From contig CAVGND010000008.1 of the NCBI GenBank assembly GCA_963630555.1, forward strand, positions 1 through 64,000: DNA of 64,000 bases, given 5' to 3'. Position 1 is the stretch's first letter, and each line of letters begins with the position of its first letter. The DNA is from CAVALG01 sp963630555. GTDB lineage: Bacteria; Bacillota; Clostridia; Oscillospirales; Acutalibacteraceae. The position numbers were made by a program, and so were the translations under genes. Below, piece by piece: positions 17,068 through 25,711 of the stretch. Below the pieces are notes generated by a model. The model made no database searches. It was not told the origin of the DNA and saw only the letters and a list, made by a program, of their open reading frames with translations.

Positions 17068-18440
17068 TCGTCAAAATTTGCAACAGAAGTGAATTTTGTA
17101 AACTGTCCGTCCCAGTATAAATCAACCGTTTTAGTTGTTCCATGGCGGTTTTTGGCAACAATACACTCTGCTTTATGTTCGTCAATTACCTCGTTGGGAT
17201 CCTTTTTATCAGAATCGTAATATTTATCCCTGTATATGAAAAGGACAATGTCTGCATCCTGTTCTATAGATCCCGATTCACGCAGGTCGGAAAGTGCCGG
17301 TTTGTGCGACCTGCCCTTAGTTTCAGTACCTCTCGAAAGCTGGGAACAAACTAAGACCGGAATCGAAAAATCTTTAGCCAACTGCTTGAGTTTACGCGTG
17401 ATTCCCGAAATCTCCTGAACACGGTTTTCGGTTTTTACAGCCGATTGCATAAGTCCCAAATAGTCGATTATTACAAGATCCGCAGGTTTTTTCATACGCA
17501 ACAGTTTGGCTTTGATCTCCGGCACCGTAATGCCCGGCGTTTCGTCAAGATATATGTCCGCCTTTGCAAATTTTTCGGCGGCCTGACCGAAACGAACAAG
17601 TTCCTCGCCGTCCAGTTCGCCCGTACGGAATTTTTCGCTTTTAATTCTCGCTTCGCCCGATATCATTCTTTGAACCAACTGATCCCTTGTCATTTCAAGT
17701 GAAAAAATAACAACCGTCTTGCCGGAATTAATTGCAGCATTGCGCGCTATATTAAGTGCAAACGAAGTCTTACCCATGCCGGGACGCGCACCGAGTATTA
17801 TAAGGTCGGACTTGTGCAAACCGGTGATAACGCCGTCAAGCCCCGATATCCCCGTCGGAATGCCGATATAATCTTTTCGTTTCTCCGGGTCGGCAAGATT
17901 GTTAAGCCTTATAATCGTTTCGTTTTTAATAACGTCGGAAAATTTAACAAGTCCTGCGACCTCCTTGCCCTGCCGGATATCGTATATTTTCTGTTCGGCA
18001 TAATCAAGAAGTTTATCGGCTTTTGTCGAAACATCCGAAGCCTTATCAACAATATCGCGCGAGGCAATCACCAGCGAACGCATATAATATTTGTCGCGTA
18101 TGATGTTCGCATATGTTTCAATATTGGCAGAGGACGGCACCGCCTCAATCAGTGAAGTCAGGTAGGCTTTTGCACCCATGTCTTTAAAAAGAGGATCGTT
18201 TTTTATCTTCTCAAGTATCGTAACAAAATCCTCATTATTCAGTCCCGAATCAATCGATTCAATCAATATTTCAAATATACGCCTGTTTTGCGGAATGTAA
18301 AAACAGTCCGGCTTTAAAATATCAATAACATTATTAATTGACGGAGGATCTATAAGCACGGAACAAAGCACTGCCTGTTCCGCTTCATTGGAAAAAGGCA
18401 GGGAAGTACCCTCAAACAAATTGTTGTTTAACTCAGGCAT
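17064..18440 (-). CDS. dnaB: replicative DNA helicase
   Basis: Hexameric helicase that unwinds DNA at the replication fork. 458 residues: the N-terminal helical domain (about 1-150), a linker and the RecA-like C-terminal domain with Walker A GARPGMGKTS and LVIIDYLGLM as Walker B. There is no intein. It follows rplI by 75 bp and is coupled to tilS. The rplI-dnaB adjacency is common in Firmicutes. Confidence 0.96.
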   Translation of the reverse strand: MPELNNNLFEGTSLPFSNEAEQAVLCSVLIDPPSINNVIDILKPDCFYIPQNRRIFEILIESIDSGLNNEDFVTILEKIKNDPLFKDMGAKAYLTSLIEAVPSSANIETYANIIRDKYYMRSLVIASRDIVDKASDVSTKADKLLDYAEQKIYDIRQGKEVAGLVKFSDVIKNETIIRLNNLADPEKRKDYIGIPTGISGLDGVITGLHKSDLIILGARPGMGKTSFALNIARNAAINSGKTVVIFSLEMTRDQLVQRMISGEARIKSEKFRTGELDGEELVRFGQAAEKFAKADIYLDETPGITVPEIKAKLLRMKKPADLVIIDYLGLMQSAVKTENRVQEISGITRKLKQLAKDFSIPVLVCSQLSRGTETKGRSHKPALSDLRESGSIEQDADIVLFIYRDKYYDSDKKDPNEVIDEHKAECIVAKNRHGTTKTVDLYWDGQFTKFTSVANFDE

Positions 18441-18515
18441 AATAAACTCCGTTCAGCCGAAAACCGGCAAATTAGTTAGGTTTAAATATAACGCGGGGGA
18501 ATTTCCGCCGAAATT

Positions 18516-18956
18516 TTATTCTTCTACCTTTACGGTAAACGAGGCGGTTATCCCGGTGTATAGTTTGACCTCTGCGGTGTATTCGCCGTAGTTTTTAATA
18601 TCGGCTAAAACTATCTTCTTTTTGTCTATCGGAATACCGAAAGTTTTTTCAGCCTCGGCAGCAACTTCTTTGGAAGTGACCGAGCCGAAAAGTTTTCCGT
18701 TTCCGCCGGATTTGGCGTGAATAACTACCGTGCCGCCGTTAATTTTTCCGGCGTTTGCCTGCGCCTCGTTCTTTTCAACCTCTATATGATGCGCCTTCGC
18801 AGCTTCACGGTTGTTAAAATCATTCATAGCGGCAGCGTTTGCCTCTACCGCCAATTTACGCGGAAAAAGAAAATTTCTTGCATATCCGTCCGATACCGTA
18901 ACAAGTTCACCCTTTTTACCCTTTCCTTTTACGTCGGCATTCAAAATTACCTTCAT
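18516..18956 (-). CDS. rplI: 50S ribosomal protein L9
   Basis: 146 residues, normal length. The N-terminal globular domain starts MKVILNADVKGKGKKGELVTVSDGYARNFLFPRKLA, the classical L9 signature. A long connecting helix and a C-terminal domain follow. It lies 6 bp downstream of gdpP in the same operon. Confidence 0.97.
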   Translation of the reverse strand: MKVILNADVKGKGKKGELVTVSDGYARNFLFPRKLAVEANAAAMNDFNNREAAKAHHIEVEKNEAQANAGKINGGTVVIHAKSGGNGKLFGSVTSKEVAAEAEKTFGIPIDKKKIVLADIKNYGEYTAEVKLYTGITASFTVKVEE

Positions 18957-18962
18957 ATTGAT

Positions 18963-20942
18963 TCACCCTTTCTTGTTTGAAGTGTTTTGCATTTCCTCAA
19001 ATTCTTTAATTGCATCGGTTAAAGCATTCTGCGCAACCGAAAAATCCGTTGTGTCTATCTGGCACGCAGCCATAGTTCTGTGACCGCCGCCGCCCAAAAG
19101 TTCCATAATCACCTGGACGTTAACAACACCGAAACTTCTTGCCGAAATGTTGATGCAGTCACCGGTTTTGCACATAACGAATGAAGCGGATATGTCATTT
19201 ATGCTAAGCAGTTCGTCAGCCGCCTGAGCCGCTATCATACGCACGTTTTCGTCATCGCCGATATCGGCTCTGGCAATTGCGTATTTTCCGTAAACAGCAG
19301 CGGAAGCCACGATTTGCGAGCGCATTTTAAAGCATTGCATAGACTCCGAGAAAAGTTTTTTAACAACGACCGGATCCGCCCCGCGTTCACGCAGAAAAGC
19401 GGACGCCTCAAATGTGCGTACACCGGTGCGTAAAACGTAATTTTTTGTATCAAGCATTATGCCCGACAAAAGCGCGTCGGCTTGAAGTTGCCGCAGCGAT
19501 TTCGGATTTATGTACTGGATAAGTTCGGTTACCATTTCACACGCGGATGACGCCGCCGGCTCGTTATAAAATATCACGGCATTGTTTATGTAATCAACCG
19601 AACGCCTGTGGTGATCTATAACCACTACGTTTTTGCAGGCTTCAAACAGTTCCTTATTTTCTAAAACGGCAGCCCTGTGCGTATCAAGTATTATAAGAAG
19701 CGTGCTTGCCGTAATGTAAGGTATAAGCCTTTTCGGGTCCGTAACCTCAAAATTTTCATCGATCGTTTCTATCCTCTGAAGTAAAGAGGACGCCATCGTT
19801 TTCTTTCTGTCAATAATCAAATGCGCCTCTCGTCCGAGTTGCTTGACGGTGCTGTACAGAGCGTAGCAAGAGCCCAAACTGTCAAGATCCGAAAACGAAT
19901 GACCCATTAATATAACCCTGTCGCTGCCGTCAATAAGTTCCTTAAGACTCGACGCTATAAGCCTTGCGCGCACCCTCGTCCGCTTTTGCACCGACGCATT
20001 CACGCCGCCGAAGAATTTAAATTCATTGTTCGGCATTTTAATCGCTGCCTGATCTCCGCCGCGCCCAAGCGCCATATCAAGCGCCTGTTTCGCAAGTTCC
20101 TCACATTCCGACATATTAGAACCGCCGCGCCCGACTCCTATCGAAAGAGTGGTGGCGATATCGCCGGACTTTATCTGTTTAACACTTTCAAGAATGTCAA
20201 ACTTGTTTTCAATAAGATGATTGTAGGTTCTTTCTTCAAAAATCATCAGATAACGGTCGCCCGTCATACGGCGGACAATTGCCGAACTGTCGGCTACCCA
20301 TTTTTCGATTTCGGTCTGAACCGCGCTCTTAAACGCGCTGAGTTCGCTGTCCTTAATATACGAAAGTTCATCAAGGTTATCAATAGCCACAATGGCAACT
20401 ACCGGACGGGATTGCTCATATTTATACCTGTACCTGATCTCGGTCGTCACATCAACAAGGTAACAAACCGTAAAATTGCCCGAAGCGTTTATGACCGAGG
20501 AAGCGTATATTTTAAATATATGCTTGTTGTTAACAAACTCCGAAACGCCGGAGCCAGCCAACTCGGCTGAACATTTGTCGCCTATCAGCTGAGAAATGTT
20601 TTTCCCTATATAGGATTCAACCGAAGGCAGGCTTTCCGACATAGCGTTGTTGTACCATACCGTCTCGCCCGCCGAAAGTATAAGAACGGGTATTTTCAGT
20701 TCAGTAAGAGCAACGGATTCGGCGGAGGAAAGTTTTTTGGAAACCTCGGTCAAAATCTTTTTTTGCCGTTTGCCCAGATTGAGCAGGCTTACCGTTATGC
20801 ATAAAACCGCAATAGCAAATGAGGCTGCCGACACGGCAAACGCCCACGAAACGGGGAAACGGAAACAAGCCGCAACCGAAACCGCCGCAAGCAGCAAAAG
20901 CAGAACAATATTAACCTTGCCGTATCTCCATAATCTTTTCAA
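18963..20942 (-). CDS. gdpP: cyclic-di-AMP phosphodiesterase GdpP (DHH family)
   Basis: Membrane-bound enzyme that hydrolyses c-di-AMP to pApA. 659 residues: two N-terminal membrane helices (about 10-55), a PAS-like domain, a degenerate GGDEF domain (LGRGGDQAAIK where GGDEF would be), and the DHH-DHHA1 phosphoesterase with HSFSDLDSLGS, VVIDHHRR and the C-terminal GGGGHRTMAAC. The start is TTG at 20942, with GAAGGTGA upstream. The gdpP-rplI-dnaB order is conserved in Firmicutes. It is 177 bp downstream of rnjA. Confidence 0.95.
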   Translation of the reverse strand: MKRLWRYGKVNIVLLLLLAAVSVAACFRFPVSWAFAVSAASFAIAVLCITVSLLNLGKRQKKILTEVSKKLSSAESVALTELKIPVLILSAGETVWYNNAMSESLPSVESYIGKNISQLIGDKCSAELAGSGVSEFVNNKHIFKIYASSVINASGNFTVCYLVDVTTEIRYRYKYEQSRPVVAIVAIDNLDELSYIKDSELSAFKSAVQTEIEKWVADSSAIVRRMTGDRYLMIFEERTYNHLIENKFDILESVKQIKSGDIATTLSIGVGRGGSNMSECEELAKQALDMALGRGGDQAAIKMPNNEFKFFGGVNASVQKRTRVRARLIASSLKELIDGSDRVILMGHSFSDLDSLGSCYALYSTVKQLGREAHLIIDRKKTMASSLLQRIETIDENFEVTDPKRLIPYITASTLLIILDTHRAAVLENKELFEACKNVVVIDHHRRSVDYINNAVIFYNEPAASSACEMVTELIQYINPKSLRQLQADALLSGIMLDTKNYVLRTGVRTFEASAFLRERGADPVVVKKLFSESMQCFKMRSQIVASAAVYGKYAIARADIGDDENVRMIAAQAADELLSINDISASFVMCKTGDCINISARSFGVVNVQVIMELLGGGGHRTMAACQIDTTDFSVAQNALTDAIKEFEEMQNTSNKKG

Positions 20943-21119
20943 AAACGGTCACCTTCAATCAGACTGACGGAAATCGAACCCCGTCACGCCTGCAAACAAT
21001 AATTTTCGTCTTTTTTATTTCATCACTTGTAACACGACAGCCTTATGAAATCGGACGCAGGCAAAGCGCTGAAAATCGGTAAGTGAAACCGCAGCAGCGT
21101 TCGATTCCTGCCGACCGAC
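20943..21119. other. rnjA-gdpP intergenic region with two T-arm-like hairpins
   Basis: Two small hairpins display a TTCGATT loop in opposite orientations. On the minus strand TGACGG/CCGTCA (20965-20970, 20981-20986) encloses GGTTCGATTT. On the plus strand GCAG/CTGC (21094-21097, 21108-21111) encloses CGTTCGATTC. They sit at the two ends of the gap, and the whole is an imperfect inverted repeat. No full tRNA cloverleaf can be drawn. Confidence 0.45.
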
Positions 21120-22982
21120 TCATACATCCATTATTACGGGCAGTATCATCGGGCTGCGCTTCGTCTGCGAATAAAGGAATTTTGAAATATCGTCGCGAAC
21201 CTTTGATTTTATCGCGTTTCGGTCGCGAATGTTTGAAATATAACACTGCTCAAGCGCGTCGCAGGCAATGTTTCTTGCCTCGGTCAGCAATTCTTCCGAC
21301 TCGCGTACATACACAAATCCGCGTGAAATAACATCGGGACCCGAAACCACCTCGCCGGTAACGTGATCCATTGATATTACAACAACAAAAATTCCGTCCT
21401 CGGCAAGATGTTTACGGTCGCGCAGAACCACGCTTCCGACATCTCCGACCCCCAAGCCGTCCACCATTACTCGGCCCGCAGGAACACTGTCAACAATTTT
21501 CATCGAATTTTTCTTTAATTCAATAACATTTCCTATATCGGCAATAAGAATATTTTTGCGATCTATTCCCATACTCTCGGCAAGGAAGGCGTGCTTTTTA
21601 AGATGTTTCTGTTCGCCGTGCGCCGGTATAAAAAATTTCGGCTTTACAAGGCTGAGCATAATTTTAAGTTCTTCCTGACACGCATGCCCGGAAACGTGAA
21701 CATCGTACATTCTTTCGTAAACCACTTCAGCACCGAGTTTTATAAGTTCGTTAATAACTCGGCTTACCGTTTTTTCGTTCCCCGGAATCGGCGTTGCCGA
21801 AATAATTATCATATCGTGAGGACTTATACGAACCTTGCGGTGATCGCTGAATGCCATACGGTGCAACGCCGACATCGGTTCACCCTGCGAACCGGTCGTG
21901 ACTATAACAAGTTGCTCAGGCGTGTAGTTGTTTATCATATCTATGTTTATAATAACGCCGTCCGGTATTTTCATATAACCGAGTTCCCGCGCAACTTCAA
22001 CCGCTTTTTCCATGCTCCTGCCGGATATTGCAACCTTGCGTCCGCACCTGACAGCCTCGTCAATTATCTGCTGCACACGGTGAATGTTTGAAGAAAATGT
22101 CGCAACTATTATCCGTTTACCGTCAGCATTTGCAAAAAGTCTTGAAAACGACGTTCCGACAACCTTCTCGGACATAGTATACCCGGGTCGTTCCGCATTG
22201 GTTGAATCCGAAAGCAGCGCAAGTACACCGTGTTTACCGAGTTCGGCAAATCTTGCAAGATCAATAATATCACCGTCAATAGGCGTTGTGTCAATCTTAA
22301 AATCACCTGTCTGAACAACGGTTCCCGCAGGGCATTTTATCGCAAGACCGACCGCATCCGGTATAGAGTGGTTAACATGGATAAGTTCAACCGAAAAACA
22401 GCCGAATTTTACAACATCGCCCGGCATGACCTTGTTTAGTTTTGCGGTTCCTAAAAGTTTGTGTTCCTCCAATTTACCTTCTATAAGTCCTATGGTCAGC
22501 GGTGTGCCGTAAACCGGAATATTTATTTGTTTTAAAAGGTAGGGTATTGCACCTATATGATCCTCGTGACCGTGCGTTACAACCAGACCTTTTATCCTGT
22601 TCGCATTTTTTATAAGGTAAGTGAAATCAGGGATGACGCTGTCTATTCCCGGCATTTCCTCATCGGGGAATGCCATTCCGCAATCGACCAAAAACATATC
22701 GTCCCCACATTCATACAGTGTGATGTTTTTGCCGATCTCGTTCAGTCCTCCGAGCGGTACTATCCTGAGCGGTAGTTGCGGGCTGCTTTGGCGGCGTGCT
22801 TTTTTAGCCACGGTTTTCGGCGTATTCTCAGCCGTGTTTTCAGCGGATTTCTTTGCCGCTCCGTGCGTATTGGCAGCGCCTGCCGAACTATCCGCCTTAT
22901 TGCGGTTGCGGCGCTGTTTCGCAGCACCGGCAGAGGCTTTCTTGCCCGCCGCCTCACTCCTATTAATTTTTTGAATTGCCAT
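21120..22982 (-). CDS. rnjA: ribonuclease J
   Basis: Metallo-beta-lactamase/beta-CASP ribonuclease with endo- and 5'-exonuclease activity, central to mRNA decay in Firmicutes. 620 residues. About 70 N-terminal residues are a basic, Ala/Lys/Arg-rich low-complexity extension before the catalytic core (LRIVPLGGLNEIGKN). The zinc motif is THGHEDHIGA and the beta-CASP region has SGHACQEELK with PAHGEQKHL. The ATG is preceded by GGAGGT. It heads the long operon running to ftsH, from a consensus promoter. Confidence 0.95.
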   Translation of the reverse strand: MAIQKINRSEAAGKKASAGAAKQRRNRNKADSSAGAANTHGAAKKSAENTAENTPKTVAKKARRQSSPQLPLRIVPLGGLNEIGKNITLYECGDDMFLVDCGMAFPDEEMPGIDSVIPDFTYLIKNANRIKGLVVTHGHEDHIGAIPYLLKQINIPVYGTPLTIGLIEGKLEEHKLLGTAKLNKVMPGDVVKFGCFSVELIHVNHSIPDAVGLAIKCPAGTVVQTGDFKIDTTPIDGDIIDLARFAELGKHGVLALLSDSTNAERPGYTMSEKVVGTSFSRLFANADGKRIIVATFSSNIHRVQQIIDEAVRCGRKVAISGRSMEKAVEVARELGYMKIPDGVIINIDMINNYTPEQLVIVTTGSQGEPMSALHRMAFSDHRKVRISPHDMIIISATPIPGNEKTVSRVINELIKLGAEVVYERMYDVHVSGHACQEELKIMLSLVKPKFFIPAHGEQKHLKKHAFLAESMGIDRKNILIADIGNVIELKKNSMKIVDSVPAGRVMVDGLGVGDVGSVVLRDRKHLAEDGIFVVVISMDHVTGEVVSGPDVISRGFVYVRESEELLTEARNIACDALEQCYISNIRDRNAIKSKVRDDISKFLYSQTKRSPMILPVIMDV

Positions 22983-23589
22983 AAAAATTGGATACCTCCG
23001 TAAATATATATATTCGTTGCAGCCGCGTTGCGGGCTGCCTGTTTGCAGAGTTTGTAATATTGAAAAGTCCTGTGGACAAAAACTACTCCATATTAAAATC
23101 CTATACTATAATATTTTACCCAAATCGGCACCGTATGTCAAGCAAAAAAAGCGGTTTATTCCCCAATAAGATAAGTTTTTCCGGCGTCCAAAATCAGTTC
23201 CGACGATATCCGGGACCCGTCAGCCTAAAATATGCCCCGTTTTATAAAATATATACAGCCGATACGCGTTATCAGCTTAGTTCGCAGTATGCTTCGTAAT
23301 TTGTAAGTAACATTATGCCGTTCCCTGTCGTAATTTTTTAAAGAGGTTCTCAATTATCTGCGGTTTCCGTTGCACTCAAATTCAAATGAGTGGCCTTATA
23401 TATAAAACAGCATATCCTCACAAATATATTTGGAGGAAAACTGTTTATAAATTCGGGTTTTTCGGGTTTGTGCGCCTGATTTTTTGCTGACTTTTACCTG
23501 GCGGTTACCTTACTTTGTACAGTTATTGGCATACAGTAGGTGCGGTGCTGTAATTAAGCAACCGATACAATTGTTTTAGATGATTTATA
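22983..23589. other. long intergenic region without a recognisable gene
   Basis: Contains the rnjA promoter at its left side. The remainder, up to the dockerin protein gene, is AT-rich with a small hairpin (CACTC/GAGTG around 23370-23395) and an isolated GGAGG near 23431 that is not followed by a sensible reading frame. A 103-codon open frame on the plus strand here has no ribosome site and unremarkable composition, so I do not call it. Confidence 0.6.
23113..23141 (-). promoter_or_regulatory. promoter of the rnjA-gdpP-rplI-dnaB-tilS-hpt-ftsH operon
   Basis: Minus-strand TTGACA (23136-23141) and TAAAAT (23113-23118), exactly 17 bp apart. The leader to the rnjA ATG is about 120 nt. Confidence 0.85.
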
Positions 23590-23601
23590 ATGGGAATTCA
23601 T

Positions 23602-24245
23602 ATGGTTTTAAACCGATGTAAAAACTATTATCTGTTGTTACGGCAGTGTTTTTGCTGTTTTCTGCCGTTCATACAGGTTCATTTGGAATTACCGCAAGTG
23701 CTGAAACAACAAGCGGAACAACGGGCGACTGCACTTGGACACTTGACGGAACTCGCCTTACTGTATGCGGTAACTGCAAAATGTTGGACTGTAATTATGA
23801 CAGTACTATCCCCCGGGTTACGGATGTTACTGCGGTAATTGTTGAACAGGGTGTAAAAAGCATGGGTGATAATGCCTTCGCACGCTGTACAAATATTACC
23901 GTGCCGGACAGCGTAACGAATATTGAAGAATATGCATTTGCCGGTTGCGATAACCTGATTATAAAAACGAGCGAGAATAGTGCGGCACACAAATATGCGG
24001 AAGAATACAACATTGACTTTGAACTTATCCGGTTCGCCGTAAAGTTAGGCGATGCAGACGGTGACGGTGAGATTACCGTAAAAGACACTATTGCAATTCT
24101 TCGCCACGACGCCGAGGCGGAACTTCTTACCGGCACGCAAATTATTGCCGGCGACCTGAACGGCAATAAGGCGGTCAACACTAAAGACGCCATATTAATT
24201 CTTCAATATGACGCACAGATTATAGAAAAATTTCCGATAGAATAA
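23602..24245 (+). pseudogene. secreted LRR_5/dockerin-type protein with a probable 1-bp frameshift in its signal peptide
   Basis: The frame that is open from GTG 23646 encodes about 199 residues: a BspA-like leucine-rich segment (IEEYAFAGCDNLIIKTSENSAAHKYAEEY) and a C-terminal type I dockerin with two calcium loops (GDADGDGEITVKD and GDLNGNKAVNTKD). GTG 23646 has no ribosome site and gives a clipped signal peptide. Reading from ATG 23602 and adding one A to the five-A run at 23620-23624 joins MVLNRC to KKLLSVVTAVFLLFSA, a proper signal peptide. The gene is thus either truly frameshifted, slipped in the homopolymer, or affected by a sequence error. A dockerin implies binding to a cohesin elsewhere. 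Confidence 0.65.
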
Positions 24246-24250
24246 ATTCA

Positions 24251-24276
24251 CCCCCGAAAACGCATTGTTTCGGGGG
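24251..24276 (+). terminator. terminator after the dockerin gene (also convergent to the PRPP synthetase gene)
   Basis: CCCCCGAAA and TTTCGGGGG form a 9-bp perfect stem with a short loop, followed by TTATATCTTT. Confidence 0.85.
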
Positions 24277-24309
24277 TTATATCTTTGTATATTCGATTTT
24301 AGGCTGCGG

Positions 24310-25431
24310 TTAGATTTTCTCCCCGTGATCGTGTTTATCAAGCACCTTCTTGATTCTGTCAATCGGGTTAAGCAGGTCACTTATTGAATTATCACAATTC
24401 ATTGTATCAACCAGCAAGGCGATATATTTAGACATATCAACCCTTTGATACCACGGTTTTTCGAGCAATTCATCGGTTCCGTAAACCAGATTGGTTGTGA
24501 ATATTTTGGTAATAAGTCCGTTTTTGTAATACTCGTCAAATTTATCAAATCCGCTTGTAAACAGCCCGAATGTTGTGAATGCAAAAATCCTGTTGGCGCC
24601 CTTTGCCTTTAATTGTTCGGCGATGTCAAGTATAGAATCGCCGGAGGCAATCATATCGTCAACAATAATAATATCCTTGCCGTGAATATCCTTGCCCAAA
24701 AATTCGTGTGCTTCAATCGGATTTTTTCCGTTGATAACAATTGAGTAGTTTCGGCGCTTATAAAACATACCGATATCTATTCCAAGTACTGATGAATAGT
24801 AAATAGAACGCGACATAGCACCTTCATCGGGTGATACGATCATAAGTTTATCTTTATTTATATCTACATCGGGGTGGGAGCGCAGCAACGCTTTTATCAT
24901 CTGGTATGTGGGCTGTATGTTATCAAACCCGTCATTCGGGATAGCGTTCTGTATTCTCGGGTCGTGCGCGTCAAAGGTTATGATGTTTTTAACGCCCATA
25001 TTTACGAGTTCCTGTAAAGCCATTGCCGAGTCAAGTGACTCTCTTGCTGTTCTGCGATGCTGCCTGCCTTCATAGAGCATCGGCATAACAACTGTTATTC
25101 TCCTTGCTTTTCCGCCCATCGAGGCTATAACACGCTTAAGATCCTGATAGTGGTCATCCGGACTCATCGGGACTTCGTGACCGTACATTTTGTATTTTAC
25201 GCCCCAGTTAAAACAGTCGCATATTATGTACGCATCAAGTCCTCTTGCGGTGTGAGGGAATATGCCCTTTGCCTCGCCCGTGCCGAAACGCGGACAAACC
25301 GGATTAATTACGAATGTTTCGTCGGTATTTTTCCATTGCTTAAGATAGTAATCCACACGTGAAGAAATATCTTCACAGCCTTTCATACTGACAATGGCAA
25401 GATCTCCGAACGGTGTGTGTTTGTTTCCCAT
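24310..25431 (-). CDS. prs: ribose-phosphate pyrophosphokinase
   Basis: Makes PRPP from ribose 5-phosphate and ATP for nucleotide, His and Trp synthesis. 373 residues from the ATG at 25431; the frame is open 27 codons further, but that reaches into the promoter. Characteristic segments are FDAHDPRIQNAIP and the PRPP-binding loop DIIIVDDMIASGDSILD. It is longer than the classical 310-residue enzyme and belongs to the extended class seen in Clostridia. It stands alone. Confidence 0.9.
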   Translation of the reverse strand: MGNKHTPFGDLAIVSMKGCEDISSRVDYYLKQWKNTDETFVINPVCPRFGTGEAKGIFPHTARGLDAYIICDCFNWGVKYKMYGHEVPMSPDDHYQDLKRVIASMGGKARRITVVMPMLYEGRQHRRTARESLDSAMALQELVNMGVKNIITFDAHDPRIQNAIPNDGFDNIQPTYQMIKALLRSHPDVDINKDKLMIVSPDEGAMSRSIYYSSVLGIDIGMFYKRRNYSIVINGKNPIEAHEFLGKDIHGKDIIIVDDMIASGDSILDIAEQLKAKGANRIFAFTTFGLFTSGFDKFDEYYKNGLITKIFTTNLVYGTDELLEKPWYQRVDMSKYIALLVDTMNCDNSISDLLNPIDRIKKVLDKHDHGEKI

Positions 25432-25459
25432 ATTTTCAACCCCTGTAAATAAAAATGTC

Positions 25460-25477
25460 GGCAGATCTTTGTCTGCC
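25460..25477 (-). other. leader hairpin upstream of prs
   Basis: GGCAGA and TCTGCC (6-bp perfect stem, 6-nt loop) lie in the short 5' leader between promoter and start codon. No known riboswitch is recognised. Confidence 0.4.
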
Positions 25478-25493
25478 TTAATTCGACAAATAC

Positions 25494-25522
25494 AGTATAC
25501 CATAAATCGCATTTACAAACAA
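25494..25522 (-). promoter_or_regulatory. promoter of prs
   Basis: Minus-strand TTGTTT (25517-25522) and TATACT (25494-25499), spacer 17 bp. Confidence 0.65.
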
Positions 25523-25647
25523 TCGTTTTTTTAAAAAAATCCGAAATATTCGGTAAATTTTAATTTGAACTGCTAAATCGGGGGCGGCACGGCAAATACA
25601 GATTGTTGATTTGCAAATTAATATTTCACTAAATATAGAATATGATA

Positions 25648-25676
25648 TTGACAAATGGCACAATATGTAGTATTAT
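25648..25676 (+). promoter_or_regulatory. promoter of pflBA
   Basis: TTGACA (25648-25653) and TATTAT (25671-25676), 17-bp spacer. The ATG at 25655 lies between the two elements and so cannot be the translation start of pflB. Confidence 0.85.
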
Positions 25677-25711
25677 TGTGTGGAATTATAAAGTTATTTG
25701 GTGGTGATACC

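Noticed and set aside
20943..21119. tRNA or tmRNA gene
   Set aside because: Only T-arm-like hairpins are seen; acceptor, D and anticodon arms cannot be built on either strand.
22988..23299. 103-codon plus-strand frame upstream of the dockerin gene
   Set aside because: No ribosome site, overlaps the rnjA promoter region, and no recognisable domain.
23590..23838. Separate small gene beginning MGIHMVLNRC
   Set aside because: It is the upstream part of the frameshifted dockerin gene followed by out-of-frame reading.
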